DNA of 6,039 nt from JAHJFW01 sp038065635 (GTDB lineage: Bacteria > Patescibacteriota > Patescibacteriia > 2-12-FULL-60-25). Both the position numbers and the translations under genes were made by a program. Below are positions 1 to 5,747 of the stretch, one piece after another. The first letter of the stretch is position 1. Each line of letters opens with the position of its first letter. Under the pieces are notes generated by a model, which had not been told where the DNA came from, did not search any database, and worked only from the letters and a program-made list of their open reading frames with translations. The stretch covers positions 1 through 6,039 of the forward strand of contig JBBTQP010000095.1 in assembly GCA_038065635.1 (NCBI GenBank). Direction: 5' to 3'.

Positions 1-539
1 ATCGGGCTTCCGAGTCGCGCGACTACGAGCGAGTTTGGCGCGTCGGATGAGACGGCGACGATTCCGTATGTTCCGCGAACTTTTTTCAAAACCTCGCGCA
101 ATGACGCGGCGAGATCTCCGGATTCTAAAAATGTTTCTTCAAGAAGATGAGCGAGAACTTCGGTGTCCGTATCGGACGCTATGATATGACCTCGCTCACG
201 CAGTCCGGACCGCAACTCCGCATAATTTTCGATTATACCGTTGTGGACAACCGCGATCCGTCCTTTGCAATCACAATGCGGATGCGCGTTCTTTTCCACC
301 GGCGGCCCGTGAGTCGCCCACCGCGTATGCGCGATTCCAATGGTTCCACCAATCTCGCGCTCGCCGATCTTATCTTCCAAAGCCGCAATGCGACCTGCGG
401 CGCGTACCGTCGTGAGTAATCCGCCGTCTATTACCGCAACGCCGGACGAGTCATACCCGCGATATTCCAACCGATGCAACCCGTCCAACAAGACAGGCAA
501 AGCGCGACGATTACCGATGTAGCCGATGATTCCACACAT
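1..539 (-). CDS. glmS: Glutamine-fructose-6-phosphate aminotransferase, N-terminal glutaminase part (partial)
   Basis: The protein makes glucosamine-6-phosphate from fructose-6-phosphate and glutamine, the first step toward UDP-GlcNAc for peptidoglycan and glycans, in the cytoplasm. The 179 visible residues begin MCGIIGYIG, so Cys2 becomes the N-terminal nucleophile after Met removal. The class II glutamine amidotransferase motifs follow in order: LEYRGYDSSG (24-33), HTRWATHG (71-78), HNGIIEN (99-105) and SDTDTE (122-127). The last residues, ARLGSP, fit the family. The rest of the glutaminase domain and both SIS isomerase domains lie beyond the left edge; full-length members are about 600 residues. 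The start is fixed by the required Met-Cys. It lies 31 bp downstream of the uvrC stop on the same strand, so the two are likely co-transcribed. The motif order separates it from asparagine synthetase or PurF. No glmS ribozyme can fit in the short gap. Confidence 0.96.
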   Translation of the reverse strand, partial: MCGIIGYIGNRRALPVLLDGLHRLEYRGYDSSGVAVIDGGLLTTVRAAGRIAALEDKIGEREIGGTIGIAHTRWATHGPPVEKNAHPHCDCKGRIAVVHNGIIENYAELRSGLRERGHIIASDTDTEVLAHLLEETFLESGDLAASLREVLKKVRGTYGIVAVSSDAPNSLVVARLGSP

Positions 540-547
540 ATTATATA

Positions 548-583
548 TCCCCCTTCTTACGAAGGAGGGATTAGGGGATGTCC
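548..583 (+). repeat. Palindromic C/G-rich repeat, diverged copy 1
   Basis: A stem of CCCCCTTC and GAAGGAGGG (one mismatch, loop TTAC) is followed by TTAGGGGATGTC. This matches the stem-then-TTA-then-G-run plan of the other copies at 601-636, 916-951 and 5681-5732. It lies across the uvrC-glmS junction: its TTA at 571-573 is the TAA stop of uvrC on the minus strand, and its outer arm precedes the glmS start. Confidence 0.7.
549..555 (-). promoter_or_regulatory. Probable glmS ribosome binding site inside a repeat
   Basis: Read on the minus strand, AAGGGGG sits 9 nt before the glmS ATG. It can pair with the CCUCC anti-Shine-Dalgarno core through one G-U wobble. It is the outer arm of the palindromic repeat at 548-583, so the repeat appears to supply the binding site. 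Seen: sequence and spacing. Inferred: use by ribosomes. Confidence 0.45.
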
Positions 584-1926
584 CTCCTACGATACGGGCT
601 CAGACCCCCTCTAACTCCCCCTTCGCAAGGGGGAGGTCTCCCCTGCATCCCCCTCCCTCTCAACTCCCTATGATACTTAATCGCAAACCTATGTGCCTCA
701 TCGCGAAGCGCGACCAGTAGATTCTTATGCTTCTCGCACACCGCGCAGATTTCTAGATTGTTCGGGTCGCAGATTAGTTCGTCTTTTTTTCTTGATGGGC
801 CTTTGGCGAGACCAACAACAGGGATTCCGAGTTCAAGTTCGCGGATCACTTGCGTTGCCGCGTTCACTTGCGGCCAACCGCCGTCGATCAGGATGAGATC
901 CGGGTGTCGCCAATTCCTCCCCCTTGCGAAGGGGGAGTTAGAGGGGGTCTGTCTGCGGAAACGTCTCATCAGCGTCTCACGAATGCTTGCGACGTCGTTC
1001 GAACCTACGACGGATTTTATGCGAAACTTGCGATATTCCGCCTTTGCCGGAGCTCCGTTCTCGAAAACGACCATTGACGCGACCGACGAGGTGCCGGAGA
1101 TATTTGAGATATCATATCCCTCGACGCGGCCAAAAATCATGATAGACGTCTCCCCTTCTCGAATCTTATCAACGTCGTCATCCTCGCGTTTCAAAATTGC
1201 AATATCTTGAATGTGCTCAAGAAAAAAGATTTTATTGCGAAGAGCCGCCGCTTCCTCAAATCGCTTTTCCTTTGCCGCGACTTTCATATCCTTTTTATAC
1301 TGCTTGAGAATATCGTCCTTCTTCCCTTCGAAGAACTTGATGAGATCGCGGATGATTTTTCCGTAGTCTTTTTTTGAAATCGCACCGATGCAGACTCCCG
1401 GACACAGTTTCAAATGATGATAGAAGCACGCACGTTTTTGTCCGGGTTCACAAACGGACCACGGAAACGCCTTGCGGATTAGATCCAGCGCGGCGCGAAG
1501 CGAACGCGGCGACGTGTACGGCCCGAAAACCGCTTTGTATTTTTTCCGAGCGTCATCGCCAAGATCGGATCCGCGAACCAAAAGCGGTTTTGGAAAATCT
1601 TCTTTCGTGATGACGAGATAGAGAAAGCTCTTGTTGTCCTTGTCCTTTATGTTGTACGGCGGAAAATAATATTTGATGAGATTAGCTTCCAAAATCAACG
1701 CCTCAATAGCCGTCGGTTTTTGAATGTAGTCAATGTGGCGAATCTCACTCACCATCTGCGCGATCCGCGCGTCTTGCGGACGTTGAAAGTAAGACGAGAC
1801 TCGGCGCTTGAGAGATGATGCTTTGCCGACGTATATGACCTTTCCCGCCGCGTTTTTCATAAGATAAACCCCCGGAAAATTAGGCAATTCGCCGCCTTTG
1901 ATCTTCACACCACGAGGAAATTTCAT
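571..1926 (-). CDS. uvrC: UvrC, excinuclease ABC subunit C, lacking the HhH tail and carrying repeat insertions
   Basis: UvrC makes the two incisions in UvrAB-dependent nucleotide excision repair. The 451 residues hold a GIY-YIG nuclease domain (GVY 19-21, YVG 32-34, Glu80 in LEANLIK), four cysteines (159, 167, 175, 179) where UvrC proteins bind an iron-sulfur cluster, a UVR helical hairpin that contacts UvrB (about 205-240), and the RNase H-like second nuclease with likely catalytic Asp272 (YDISN), Asp348 (LIDGG) and His412 (DEAHRFA). The usual C-terminal helix-hairpin-helix DNA-binding pair is absent; many family members are about 600 residues. Residues 326-337 (QTPSNSPFARGR) are encoded exactly by a 36-bp repeat, in the variable loop before Asp348. 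Most of the tail after about residue 424 (PPPCEGGVRGGLSP) comes from an inverted copy, and the stop lies in a further copy. AGGA 8 nt upstream supports this start. All core motifs are intact, so it is probably active. Confidence 0.95.
   Translation of the reverse strand: MKFPRGVKIKGGELPNFPGVYLMKNAAGKVIYVGKASSLKRRVSSYFQRPQDARIAQMVSEIRHIDYIQKPTAIEALILEANLIKYYFPPYNIKDKDNKSFLYLVITKEDFPKPLLVRGSDLGDDARKKYKAVFGPYTSPRSLRAALDLIRKAFPWSVCEPGQKRACFYHHLKLCPGVCIGAISKKDYGKIIRDLIKFFEGKKDDILKQYKKDMKVAAKEKRFEEAAALRNKIFFLEHIQDIAILKREDDDVDKIREGETSIMIFGRVEGYDISNISGTSSVASMVVFENGAPAKAEYRKFRIKSVVGSNDVASIRETLMRRFRRQTPSNSPFARGRNWRHPDLILIDGGWPQVNAATQVIRELELGIPVVGLAKGPSRKKDELICDPNNLEICAVCEKHKNLLVALRDEAHRFAIKYHRELRGRGMQGRPPPCEGGVRGGLSPYRRRDIP
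601..636 (-). repeat. Palindromic C/G-rich repeat, copy 2 (in the uvrC tail)
   Basis: A perfect 9-bp stem (CTCCCCCTT at 615-623, AAGGGGGAG at 627-635, loop CGC) is flanked by a CAGACCCCCTCTAA arm. The 36 bases are an exact reverse complement of 916-951. Translated on the minus strand it gives PPPCEGGVRGGL near the C-terminus of UvrC. It is oriented opposite to the other three copies. Confidence 0.9.
916..951 (+). repeat. Palindromic C/G-rich repeat, copy 3 (in-frame insert in uvrC)
   Basis: The same 36-bp unit as 601-636, inverted. The stem arms are 917-925 and 929-937 around loop GCG, followed by TTAGAGGGGGTCTG. It is exactly 12 codons of uvrC and reads QTPSNSPFARGR, between the conserved MRRFRR and WRHPDLILIDGG segments, so it adds residues without breaking the frame. 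Confidence 0.92.
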
Positions 1927-1934
1927 GCATTACA

Positions 1935-1938
1935 TCCT
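1935..1938 (-). promoter_or_regulatory. uvrC ribosome binding site
   Basis: AGGA on the minus strand, 8 nt before the uvrC ATG. Spacing is good and it supports the annotated start. It is the only clear Shine-Dalgarno motif in the window outside a repeat. Confidence 0.55.
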
Positions 1939-1950
1939 AACACAAAACCC

Positions 1951-1959
1951 TGTGGATAA
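1951..1959 (-). promoter_or_regulatory. Consensus DnaA box
   Basis: Reads TTATCCACA on the minus strand, a perfect match to the strict DnaA box, 25 bp upstream of the uvrC start and next to the 22-bp palindrome. A single box does not make an origin. It could bind DnaA or be a chance 9-mer. Confidence 0.35.
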
Positions 1960-1960
1960 C

Positions 1961-1982
1961 GTACCAGGTACGTACCTGGTAC
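1961..1982. repeat. Perfect 22-bp palindrome in the divergent uvrC/methyltransferase gap
   Basis: GTACCAGGTAC is followed directly by its reverse complement GTACCTGGTAC, with no loop. Each half contains GTACC/GGTAC submotifs. It ends 11 bp before the methyltransferase ATG and starts 34 bp upstream of the uvrC ATG. It could be a dyad operator for either gene or a member of a dispersed repeat family; a degenerate relative lies at 2645-2666. Confidence 0.85.
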
Positions 1983-1993
1983 CATGATACTAA

Positions 1994-2644
1994 ATGAAAT
2001 ACTCGCTTGAACATGTGAGCAAAACCTATCGCACCTGGGGGAGACGTCCTTTTTTATACAAAATCGCGTGCGTTATCACGTTTTTAGGAAGAGAAAACGA
2101 ACTGCGGCGATCGGCGGTTAAAGCTCTGGAACTGGAAAAGGGCGATACGGTTTTAGATCTTGCGTGCGGCACTGGCTTAAATCACGAATTTTTGGAAGAT
2201 GCCGTGGGATCAAGCGGAAAAATCATCGCTTTTGATTATTCAAACGAGATGCTCCAAGCGGCCAAGCGGCAAGCCGAAAAAAACGGCTGGAACAACATCA
2301 CATTCATACAAGGAGACGCGGCGCGGCTGTCACTCGACGCGAAAGTGGACGGCGTGCTTTCAACTTTGGGCATCAGCGCCATACCGCAACATGAAGAAGC
2401 CCTAATAAAAGCCGTCGCCGCTCTAAAAGAAAACAAGAGGATTTCAATACTGGACGCGCGGCTTCCATCCGGATTTTGGAGCATTTTTAATCCGCTTATC
2501 GCTTTCATTTATAAACACTGGGCAAGCTGGGACTACACAAAAAACATACCGGATGATTTGAAGCGATTGATTCCCGGCGTGCAAACAAATTTTTTTAATA
2601 GCGGTTCGATTTATATTTCTTTTGGGCCGTCCGTGGAACGATAG
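1994..2644 (+). CDS. Class I SAM-dependent methyltransferase (UbiE/small-molecule type)
   Basis: The 216-residue protein has a Rossmann methyltransferase core. Motif I is VLDLACGTG (53-61), an acidic residue that should bind the SAM ribose is Asp81 in IIAFDYS, followed by EMLQAAKRQAEKNGW (85-99), and the third acidic motif is GDAA (107-110). Such proteins methylate small molecules, lipids or quinones, and the target here is not readable. An aromatic N-terminal stretch (YRTWGRRPFLYK) precedes the core, as in UbiE-like enzymes. There is no signal peptide; residues 162-178 are hydrophobic and aromatic and could touch a lipid-like substrate. An in-frame TAA directly precedes the ATG, so this is the only ATG start; no Shine-Dalgarno is visible. 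It is divergent from uvrC and on the same strand as two flavoproteins 191 bp downstream, which suggests but does not prove a shared pathway. Menaquinone methylation is not supported, since no other quinone gene is in view. Confidence 0.88.
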   Translation: MKYSLEHVSKTYRTWGRRPFLYKIACVITFLGRENELRRSAVKALELEKGDTVLDLACGTGLNHEFLEDAVGSSGKIIAFDYSNEMLQAAKRQAEKNGWNNITFIQGDAARLSLDAKVDGVLSTLGISAIPQHEEALIKAVAALKENKRISILDARLPSGFWSIFNPLIAFIYKHWASWDYTKNIPDDLKRLIPGVQTNFFNSGSIYISFGPSVER

Positions 2645-2666
2645 GGTACCGTAATCGTACCTTGGT
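2645..2666. repeat. Degenerate GGTACC inverted repeat after the methyltransferase
   Basis: GGTAC (2645-2649) and GTACC (2657-2661) flank a 7-nt centre, then TTGGTA follows. CGTACCTTGGTA resembles CGTACCTGGTA of the 1961-1982 palindrome with one extra T. It begins at the first base after the methyltransferase stop, so that gene is bracketed by related palindromes. Confidence 0.5.
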
Positions 2667-2667
2667 A

Positions 2668-2673
2668 TATAAT
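2668..2673 (+). promoter_or_regulatory. Candidate -10 box for the flavoprotein operon
   Basis: A perfect TATAAT 24 bp after the methyltransferase stop and 162 bp before the flavoprotein start. No convincing TTGACA is seen at the usual distance and the TGN extension is absent, so this rests on the -10 alone. If used, the leader RNA would carry the whole inverted-repeat element at 2689-2785. Confidence 0.3.
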
Positions 2674-2688
2674 GAGATCCTATTCCCT

Positions 2689-2785
2689 GTCATTGCGAGG
2701 AGTAGCAACGACGTGGCAATCTAGTAAGAAGAAATATTTCCTTAAATTAGATTGCCGCGCTTCGTCGGACTACGCTCGCAATGAC
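2689..2785. repeat. CATTGCGAG-type inverted-repeat element (MITE-like)
   Basis: The outer arms GTCATTGCGAG (2689-2699) and CTCGCAATGAC (2775-2785) are exact reverse complements. The inner arms GGCAATCTA (2715-2723) and TAGATTGCC (2748-2756) are also exact. The bases between outer and inner arms are only loosely complementary, and the centre is AT-rich. I recognise the GTCATTGCGAGG...GGCAATCT pattern as a dispersed non-coding repeat seen in many bacterial genomes. No reading frame or transposase is present. Confidence 0.8.
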
Positions 2786-2795
2786 GGATGATAAA

Positions 2796-2827
2796 ATTGC
2801 CGCGCCCCTGATGTGGCTCGCAATGAC
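2796..2827. repeat. Truncated second right half of the CATTGCGAG element
   Basis: ATTGCCGCGC followed by CTCGCAATGAC (2817-2827) repeats the right half of the element just upstream, starting 10 bp after it ends, without a left half. It ends 8 bp before the flavoprotein start codon and so makes up the immediate 5' leader. Confidence 0.7.
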
Positions 2828-2835
2828 TATAAAAC

Positions 2836-4437
2836 ATGACCGGACATCCATACAACGAATTCAATAAACATGGCGACCACTATGACGCTATCGTGATTGG
2901 ATCCGGAATCGGAGGTCTTTCGGTCGCGGCGTTACTCGCTCGCGCGGGTAAAAAGGTTTTGGTTTTGGAAAGGCACTATGTTATTGGCGGATTTACTCAT
3001 ACGTTTCAGCGGCATGGTTATTCGTGGGATGTGGGACTTCATTATGTTGGACAGGTTCATATCAAAGGGACTCTGATAAATAAAACTTTCCGCTACATCA
3101 GCAATGAAAAACTGAAATGGGCGCCGCTGGACGACATATATGACCGAGCGGTTTTCGGCGATGAGAAATTTAATTTCGTGCGCGGTCGGGAAAACTTGCG
3201 AACCGCGTTGAAAAAGTTTTTTCCTGATCAGAAAGATCATGAGTCGATTGACGATTATTTCGCATTGCTTAAAAAAATGGAGAAGATCGGCGCCGGATTC
3301 TATATCGAAAAAATCCTTCCGCCGTTTCTAACAAAACTCATCGGTCCGCTTTTGCGCCGCAAATCTCTCAAATACTCGGATCAAACCACGCTATCCGTAC
3401 TTCAAACTTTGACTTACAATAAAAAACTTATCGGCGTTTTGACAGCGCAGTACGGCGACTACGGACTCAAGCCTTCGAAAAGCAGTTTCTATATGCACGC
3501 CATGCTCGCCAACCACTACATGGACGGCGCAGGATATCCGGTCGGTGGCGCTGGAAGTATCGCGAAGACGATCGTGCCGGTGATAGAGAAAAACGGAGGC
3601 AATGTTCTATTCAGCGCGGAAGTAAAAGAGATCCTCGTGCAAGACAATAAAGCGATCGGGGTTGAAATGGCTGACGGCAAAAAAATCCATGCGGACTGCG
3701 TGATTAGCGACGCCGGAGTTCGCAATACTTTCACGCGATTATTGCCGCAAGAAGTAGTAAAACAACACGGATTCAAAGAGCTGCTCAAGGGTCTAGAACC
3801 CGCGGCCGCGCACATCGGAATGTATCTCGGACTTAACGGTTCATCCGAAGAATTAAAGTTGCCGCGATGTAACTACTGGGTTTTTCCAGCGGAATACGAT
3901 CACGAATTGAATCAGAAGCGCTACACGGACATCAATAGCGACTTGCCCGTGGCATACATCTCTTTTCCATCCGCAAAAGATCCTGATTGGGCAAAGACGC
4001 ATCCAGGAAAATCAACAGCCGAAATAGTGATCATCGTGCCTTTTGAATGGTTTTCAAAATGGGAAAACACGGCTTGGAAAAAGCGCGGCGAGGATTATGA
4101 GTTGCTAAAACAAAACGTCGCCAAGCAAATGCTCGAAACCCTTTATCGCGTGGAACCGCAACTACAAGGCAAGGTTGATTACTTTGACGTGTCCACTCCT
4201 CTTTCTACAAAACATTTCTCAAACCACCAACGCGGCGAAATCTACGGCATCGCTCACTCGCCAAAACGTTTTCGACAAGACTTCTTGAAACCGAGAACTC
4301 CGATCAATAATCTTTTCTTGACTGGACAGGACGTGATGACTGCCGGAATCGCCGGCGGACTCATGGGCGGCGTTCTATGTGCGACTTCGGTTTTGAAACG
4401 AAACGTAATTCGAACGATCCAACGCGCCATAAAATGA
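2836..4437 (+). CDS. FAD-dependent retinol saturase / carotenoid isomerase-like oxidoreductase
   Basis: The 533-residue flavoprotein belongs to the phytoene desaturase superfamily and most resembles the all-trans-retinol 13,14-reductase (RetSat)/CrtISO branch. The FAD Rossmann motif is GSGIGG (22-27), with Glu45 closing the ribose-binding strand and GG at 51-52, then DVGLHYVG (65-72), typical of RetSat proteins. SSFYMHAMLANHY (216-228) with YPVGGAGSIA (234-243) and the C-terminal TGQDVMTAGIAGGLMGG (496-512) complete the signature; the latter contacts FAD. Family members saturate or isomerise conjugated double bonds of isoprenoids; the substrate here is unknown. There is no signal peptide; a hydrophobic segment near 160-173 could associate with membrane. 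An in-frame TAA two codons before ATG fixes this as the ATG start, with no visible Shine-Dalgarno. Its stop overlaps the start of the next flavoprotein. No phytoene synthase or lycopene cyclase is in view, so a carotenoid pathway is not shown. Confidence 0.92.
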   Translation: MTGHPYNEFNKHGDHYDAIVIGSGIGGLSVAALLARAGKKVLVLERHYVIGGFTHTFQRHGYSWDVGLHYVGQVHIKGTLINKTFRYISNEKLKWAPLDDIYDRAVFGDEKFNFVRGRENLRTALKKFFPDQKDHESIDDYFALLKKMEKIGAGFYIEKILPPFLTKLIGPLLRRKSLKYSDQTTLSVLQTLTYNKKLIGVLTAQYGDYGLKPSKSSFYMHAMLANHYMDGAGYPVGGAGSIAKTIVPVIEKNGGNVLFSAEVKEILVQDNKAIGVEMADGKKIHADCVISDAGVRNTFTRLLPQEVVKQHGFKELLKGLEPAAAHIGMYLGLNGSSEELKLPRCNYWVFPAEYDHELNQKRYTDINSDLPVAYISFPSAKDPDWAKTHPGKSTAEIVIIVPFEWFSKWENTAWKKRGEDYELLKQNVAKQMLETLYRVEPQLQGKVDYFDVSTPLSTKHFSNHQRGEIYGIAHSPKRFRQDFLKPRTPINNLFLTGQDVMTAGIAGGLMGGVLCATSVLKRNVIRTIQRAIK

Positions 4438-5678
4438 AAAACGATAAACGTATCCGAATCGGGATCATTGGCGCAGGACCGGCAGGGCTTACGGCGGCGG
4501 AAACTTTGCGAGACAAAGGATATTCGGACGTTACGCTGTTGGAAAAACAAAATCATTCCGGCGGAAAATGCCGCTCCTTCAGGCACGCCGGATTTTCTTA
4601 CGAACTTGGCGCAGGAATTGTTTCCGGAAATAACCACACGGTTTTGAATTTGGTGGACAAATACGGAATAAAAACAGAACGAACCGAAACTTCTTCGGTC
4701 ATGATAATGGATTCCAAAACCGGCAAACCGCTCAATCCGCCCGGTTGGATGGAAAAATTGGCGCTTATTTATCAGTTGGTTTTCAAATACAGAAAACTCG
4801 TTTCGCGTTTTCGCGCGATCGCGGAGCCCGGCTGGTCAAAAATTGATCGCGAACTGTGCGTTCCTTTTTCGCAATGGGCCGATAAAAAAGGAATCGATCT
4901 TATTACGAAAGAACTGGCAAAATATTTTACGGGGTTCGGTTACGGATATTTTGACGAAATTCCTGCGGCATACGTTTTGAAATACTACTCGTTGGAAACA
5001 AGCAACGCCTTTTTACACAAAGCCATCTACAAATTTCCAGACGGCATCCAAGGGCTTTGGAACACCGTGGCGAAAACCCACCGCATTTTATACGACACCA
5101 CGATCAAACAAATCGAACGCGACAAAACTGTTACCATCACTACGGATGCGGAACGATTACGGTTTGACGCGCTCATCATAACCTCGCCTTTGGACGAAGC
5201 GTTGAATTTTTTGGATGCAAGCTCCGAGGAAACGTCATTGTTCTCAAAAATCATTTATTACGACTATCGCGACTACGCCTGTACGGTCACCGGATTCCCA
5301 AAAATAACCGGCTTCATTCCCGGCAATTTCGTATCCGCGCGTTCCGGTTATCCTGTTTTTTGGTACAAACGTTATCCCGACGATGATTATTATACATTCT
5401 ATGTTATCTGCGACTGGAAAATATCTGATGATGAAGTGAAAAAAAATATCCAACAAATCGTTCGCCCGCTTGGTGGGAAAGTCACCCGTTTTGAAGAAGC
5501 GGTTCGTTGGAAATATTTTCCGCATGTATCGCCGGAAGAAATGCGCGACGGATATTTTGACAAGTTGGAAAACCTGCAAGGAAAAAATCGCACATTCTAC
5601 GCCGGAGAACTCCCGAACTTCAGCACCGTGGATCAAAGCGCGTCGTACGCGAAGAAATTGGTGGAACGATTTTTCTGA
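4434..5678 (+). CDS. FAD/NAD(P)-binding oxidoreductase, flavin amine oxidase-like
   Basis: The 414-residue protein has an N-terminal FAD Rossmann fold, GAGPAG (13-18), Glu37 at the end of the second strand (TLLEK) and GGKC (43-46), and ends with YAGELPNFSTVDQSASYA (389-406), the C-terminal FAD contact of the amine oxidase-like family. These enzymes oxidise or desaturate amines, polyisoprenoids or secondary metabolites; its substrate is unknown. I start at 4434, giving an ATGA overlap with the upstream stop; an ATG at 4377 would add 19 residues (MCDFGFET...) of unlikely composition before the fold and overlap the upstream gene by 61 bp. The overlap indicates translational coupling and a joint role with the RetSat-like protein. 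It shares only the general flavin fold with that protein, so it is not an obvious tandem duplicate. No signal peptide is seen. A repeat hairpin begins 2 bp after the stop. Confidence 0.9.
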   Translation: MKNDKRIRIGIIGAGPAGLTAAETLRDKGYSDVTLLEKQNHSGGKCRSFRHAGFSYELGAGIVSGNNHTVLNLVDKYGIKTERTETSSVMIMDSKTGKPLNPPGWMEKLALIYQLVFKYRKLVSRFRAIAEPGWSKIDRELCVPFSQWADKKGIDLITKELAKYFTGFGYGYFDEIPAAYVLKYYSLETSNAFLHKAIYKFPDGIQGLWNTVAKTHRILYDTTIKQIERDKTVTITTDAERLRFDALIITSPLDEALNFLDASSEETSLFSKIIYYDYRDYACTVTGFPKITGFIPGNFVSARSGYPVFWYKRYPDDDYYTFYVICDWKISDDEVKKNIQQIVRPLGGKVTRFEEAVRWKYFPHVSPEEMRDGYFDKLENLQGKNRTFYAGELPNFSTVDQSASYAKKLVERFF

Positions 5679-5680
5679 TC

Positions 5681-5732
5681 CTCCCCCTTACGAAGGGGGA
5701 GTTACCTGCCTGTCGGCAGACAGGGAGGGGGT
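5681..5732 (+). repeat. Palindromic C/G-rich repeat, copy 4, interrupted by another palindrome
   Basis: A perfect stem CTCCCCCTT (5681-5689) and AAGGGGGAG (5693-5701) with loop ACG is followed by TTA (5702-5704), as in copy 3. The next 20 bases are foreign (5705-5724), after which GAGGGGGT (5725-5732) resumes exactly where copy 3 continues. It starts 2 bp past the oxidoreductase stop. The hairpin could shield the mRNA 3' end, but no T-run follows it. Confidence 0.88.
5705..5724. repeat. CCTGCC-type palindrome nested in copy 4
   Basis: CCTGCCTGTCGGCAGACAGG contains CTGCC/GGCAG and CCTGTC/GACAGG inverted pairs. It resembles a CCTGCC...GGCAGG repeat I associate with Patescibacteria genomes (recollection, not searched). 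It lies exactly between two parts of another repeat. Confidence 0.75.
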
Positions 5733-5747
5733 TACTCCCCGCATTCG

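Noticed and set aside
147..522. Plus-strand open frames across the left end
   Set aside because: They lie opposite glmS, whose minus-strand frame carries all the glutaminase motifs; the plus frames show no recognisable protein.
540..570. glmS ribozyme-riboswitch
   Set aside because: The gap before glmS is only 31 bp and is filled by a repeat; there is no room for the ribozyme core.
548..951. CRISPR array
   Set aside because: The repeats are palindromic, in opposite orientations and irregularly spaced, with protein-coding sequence between them and no cas genes.
758..1210. 150-codon plus-strand open frame
   Set aside because: It is antisense to the UvrC nuclease domain and encodes repeat-derived and low-information sequence; an overlap shadow.
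1951..1959. Replication origin
   Set aside because: Only one DnaA box is visible, without an AT-rich unwinding region or dnaA/dnaN neighbours.
2828..2833. TATAAA as a promoter for the RetSat-like gene
   Set aside because: It lies 2 bp before the ATG, so transcription would begin inside the coding region.
4377..4433. Upstream ATG for the second flavoprotein
   Set aside because: It would add 19 residues of unlikely composition before the FAD fold and overlap the upstream gene by 61 bp; the ATGA start at 4434 is more typical.
5681..5701. Intrinsic terminator of the flavoprotein operon
   Set aside because: The hairpin is strong but is followed by TTACCTGCC rather than a T-run, and it is a repeat copy found also inside uvrC.
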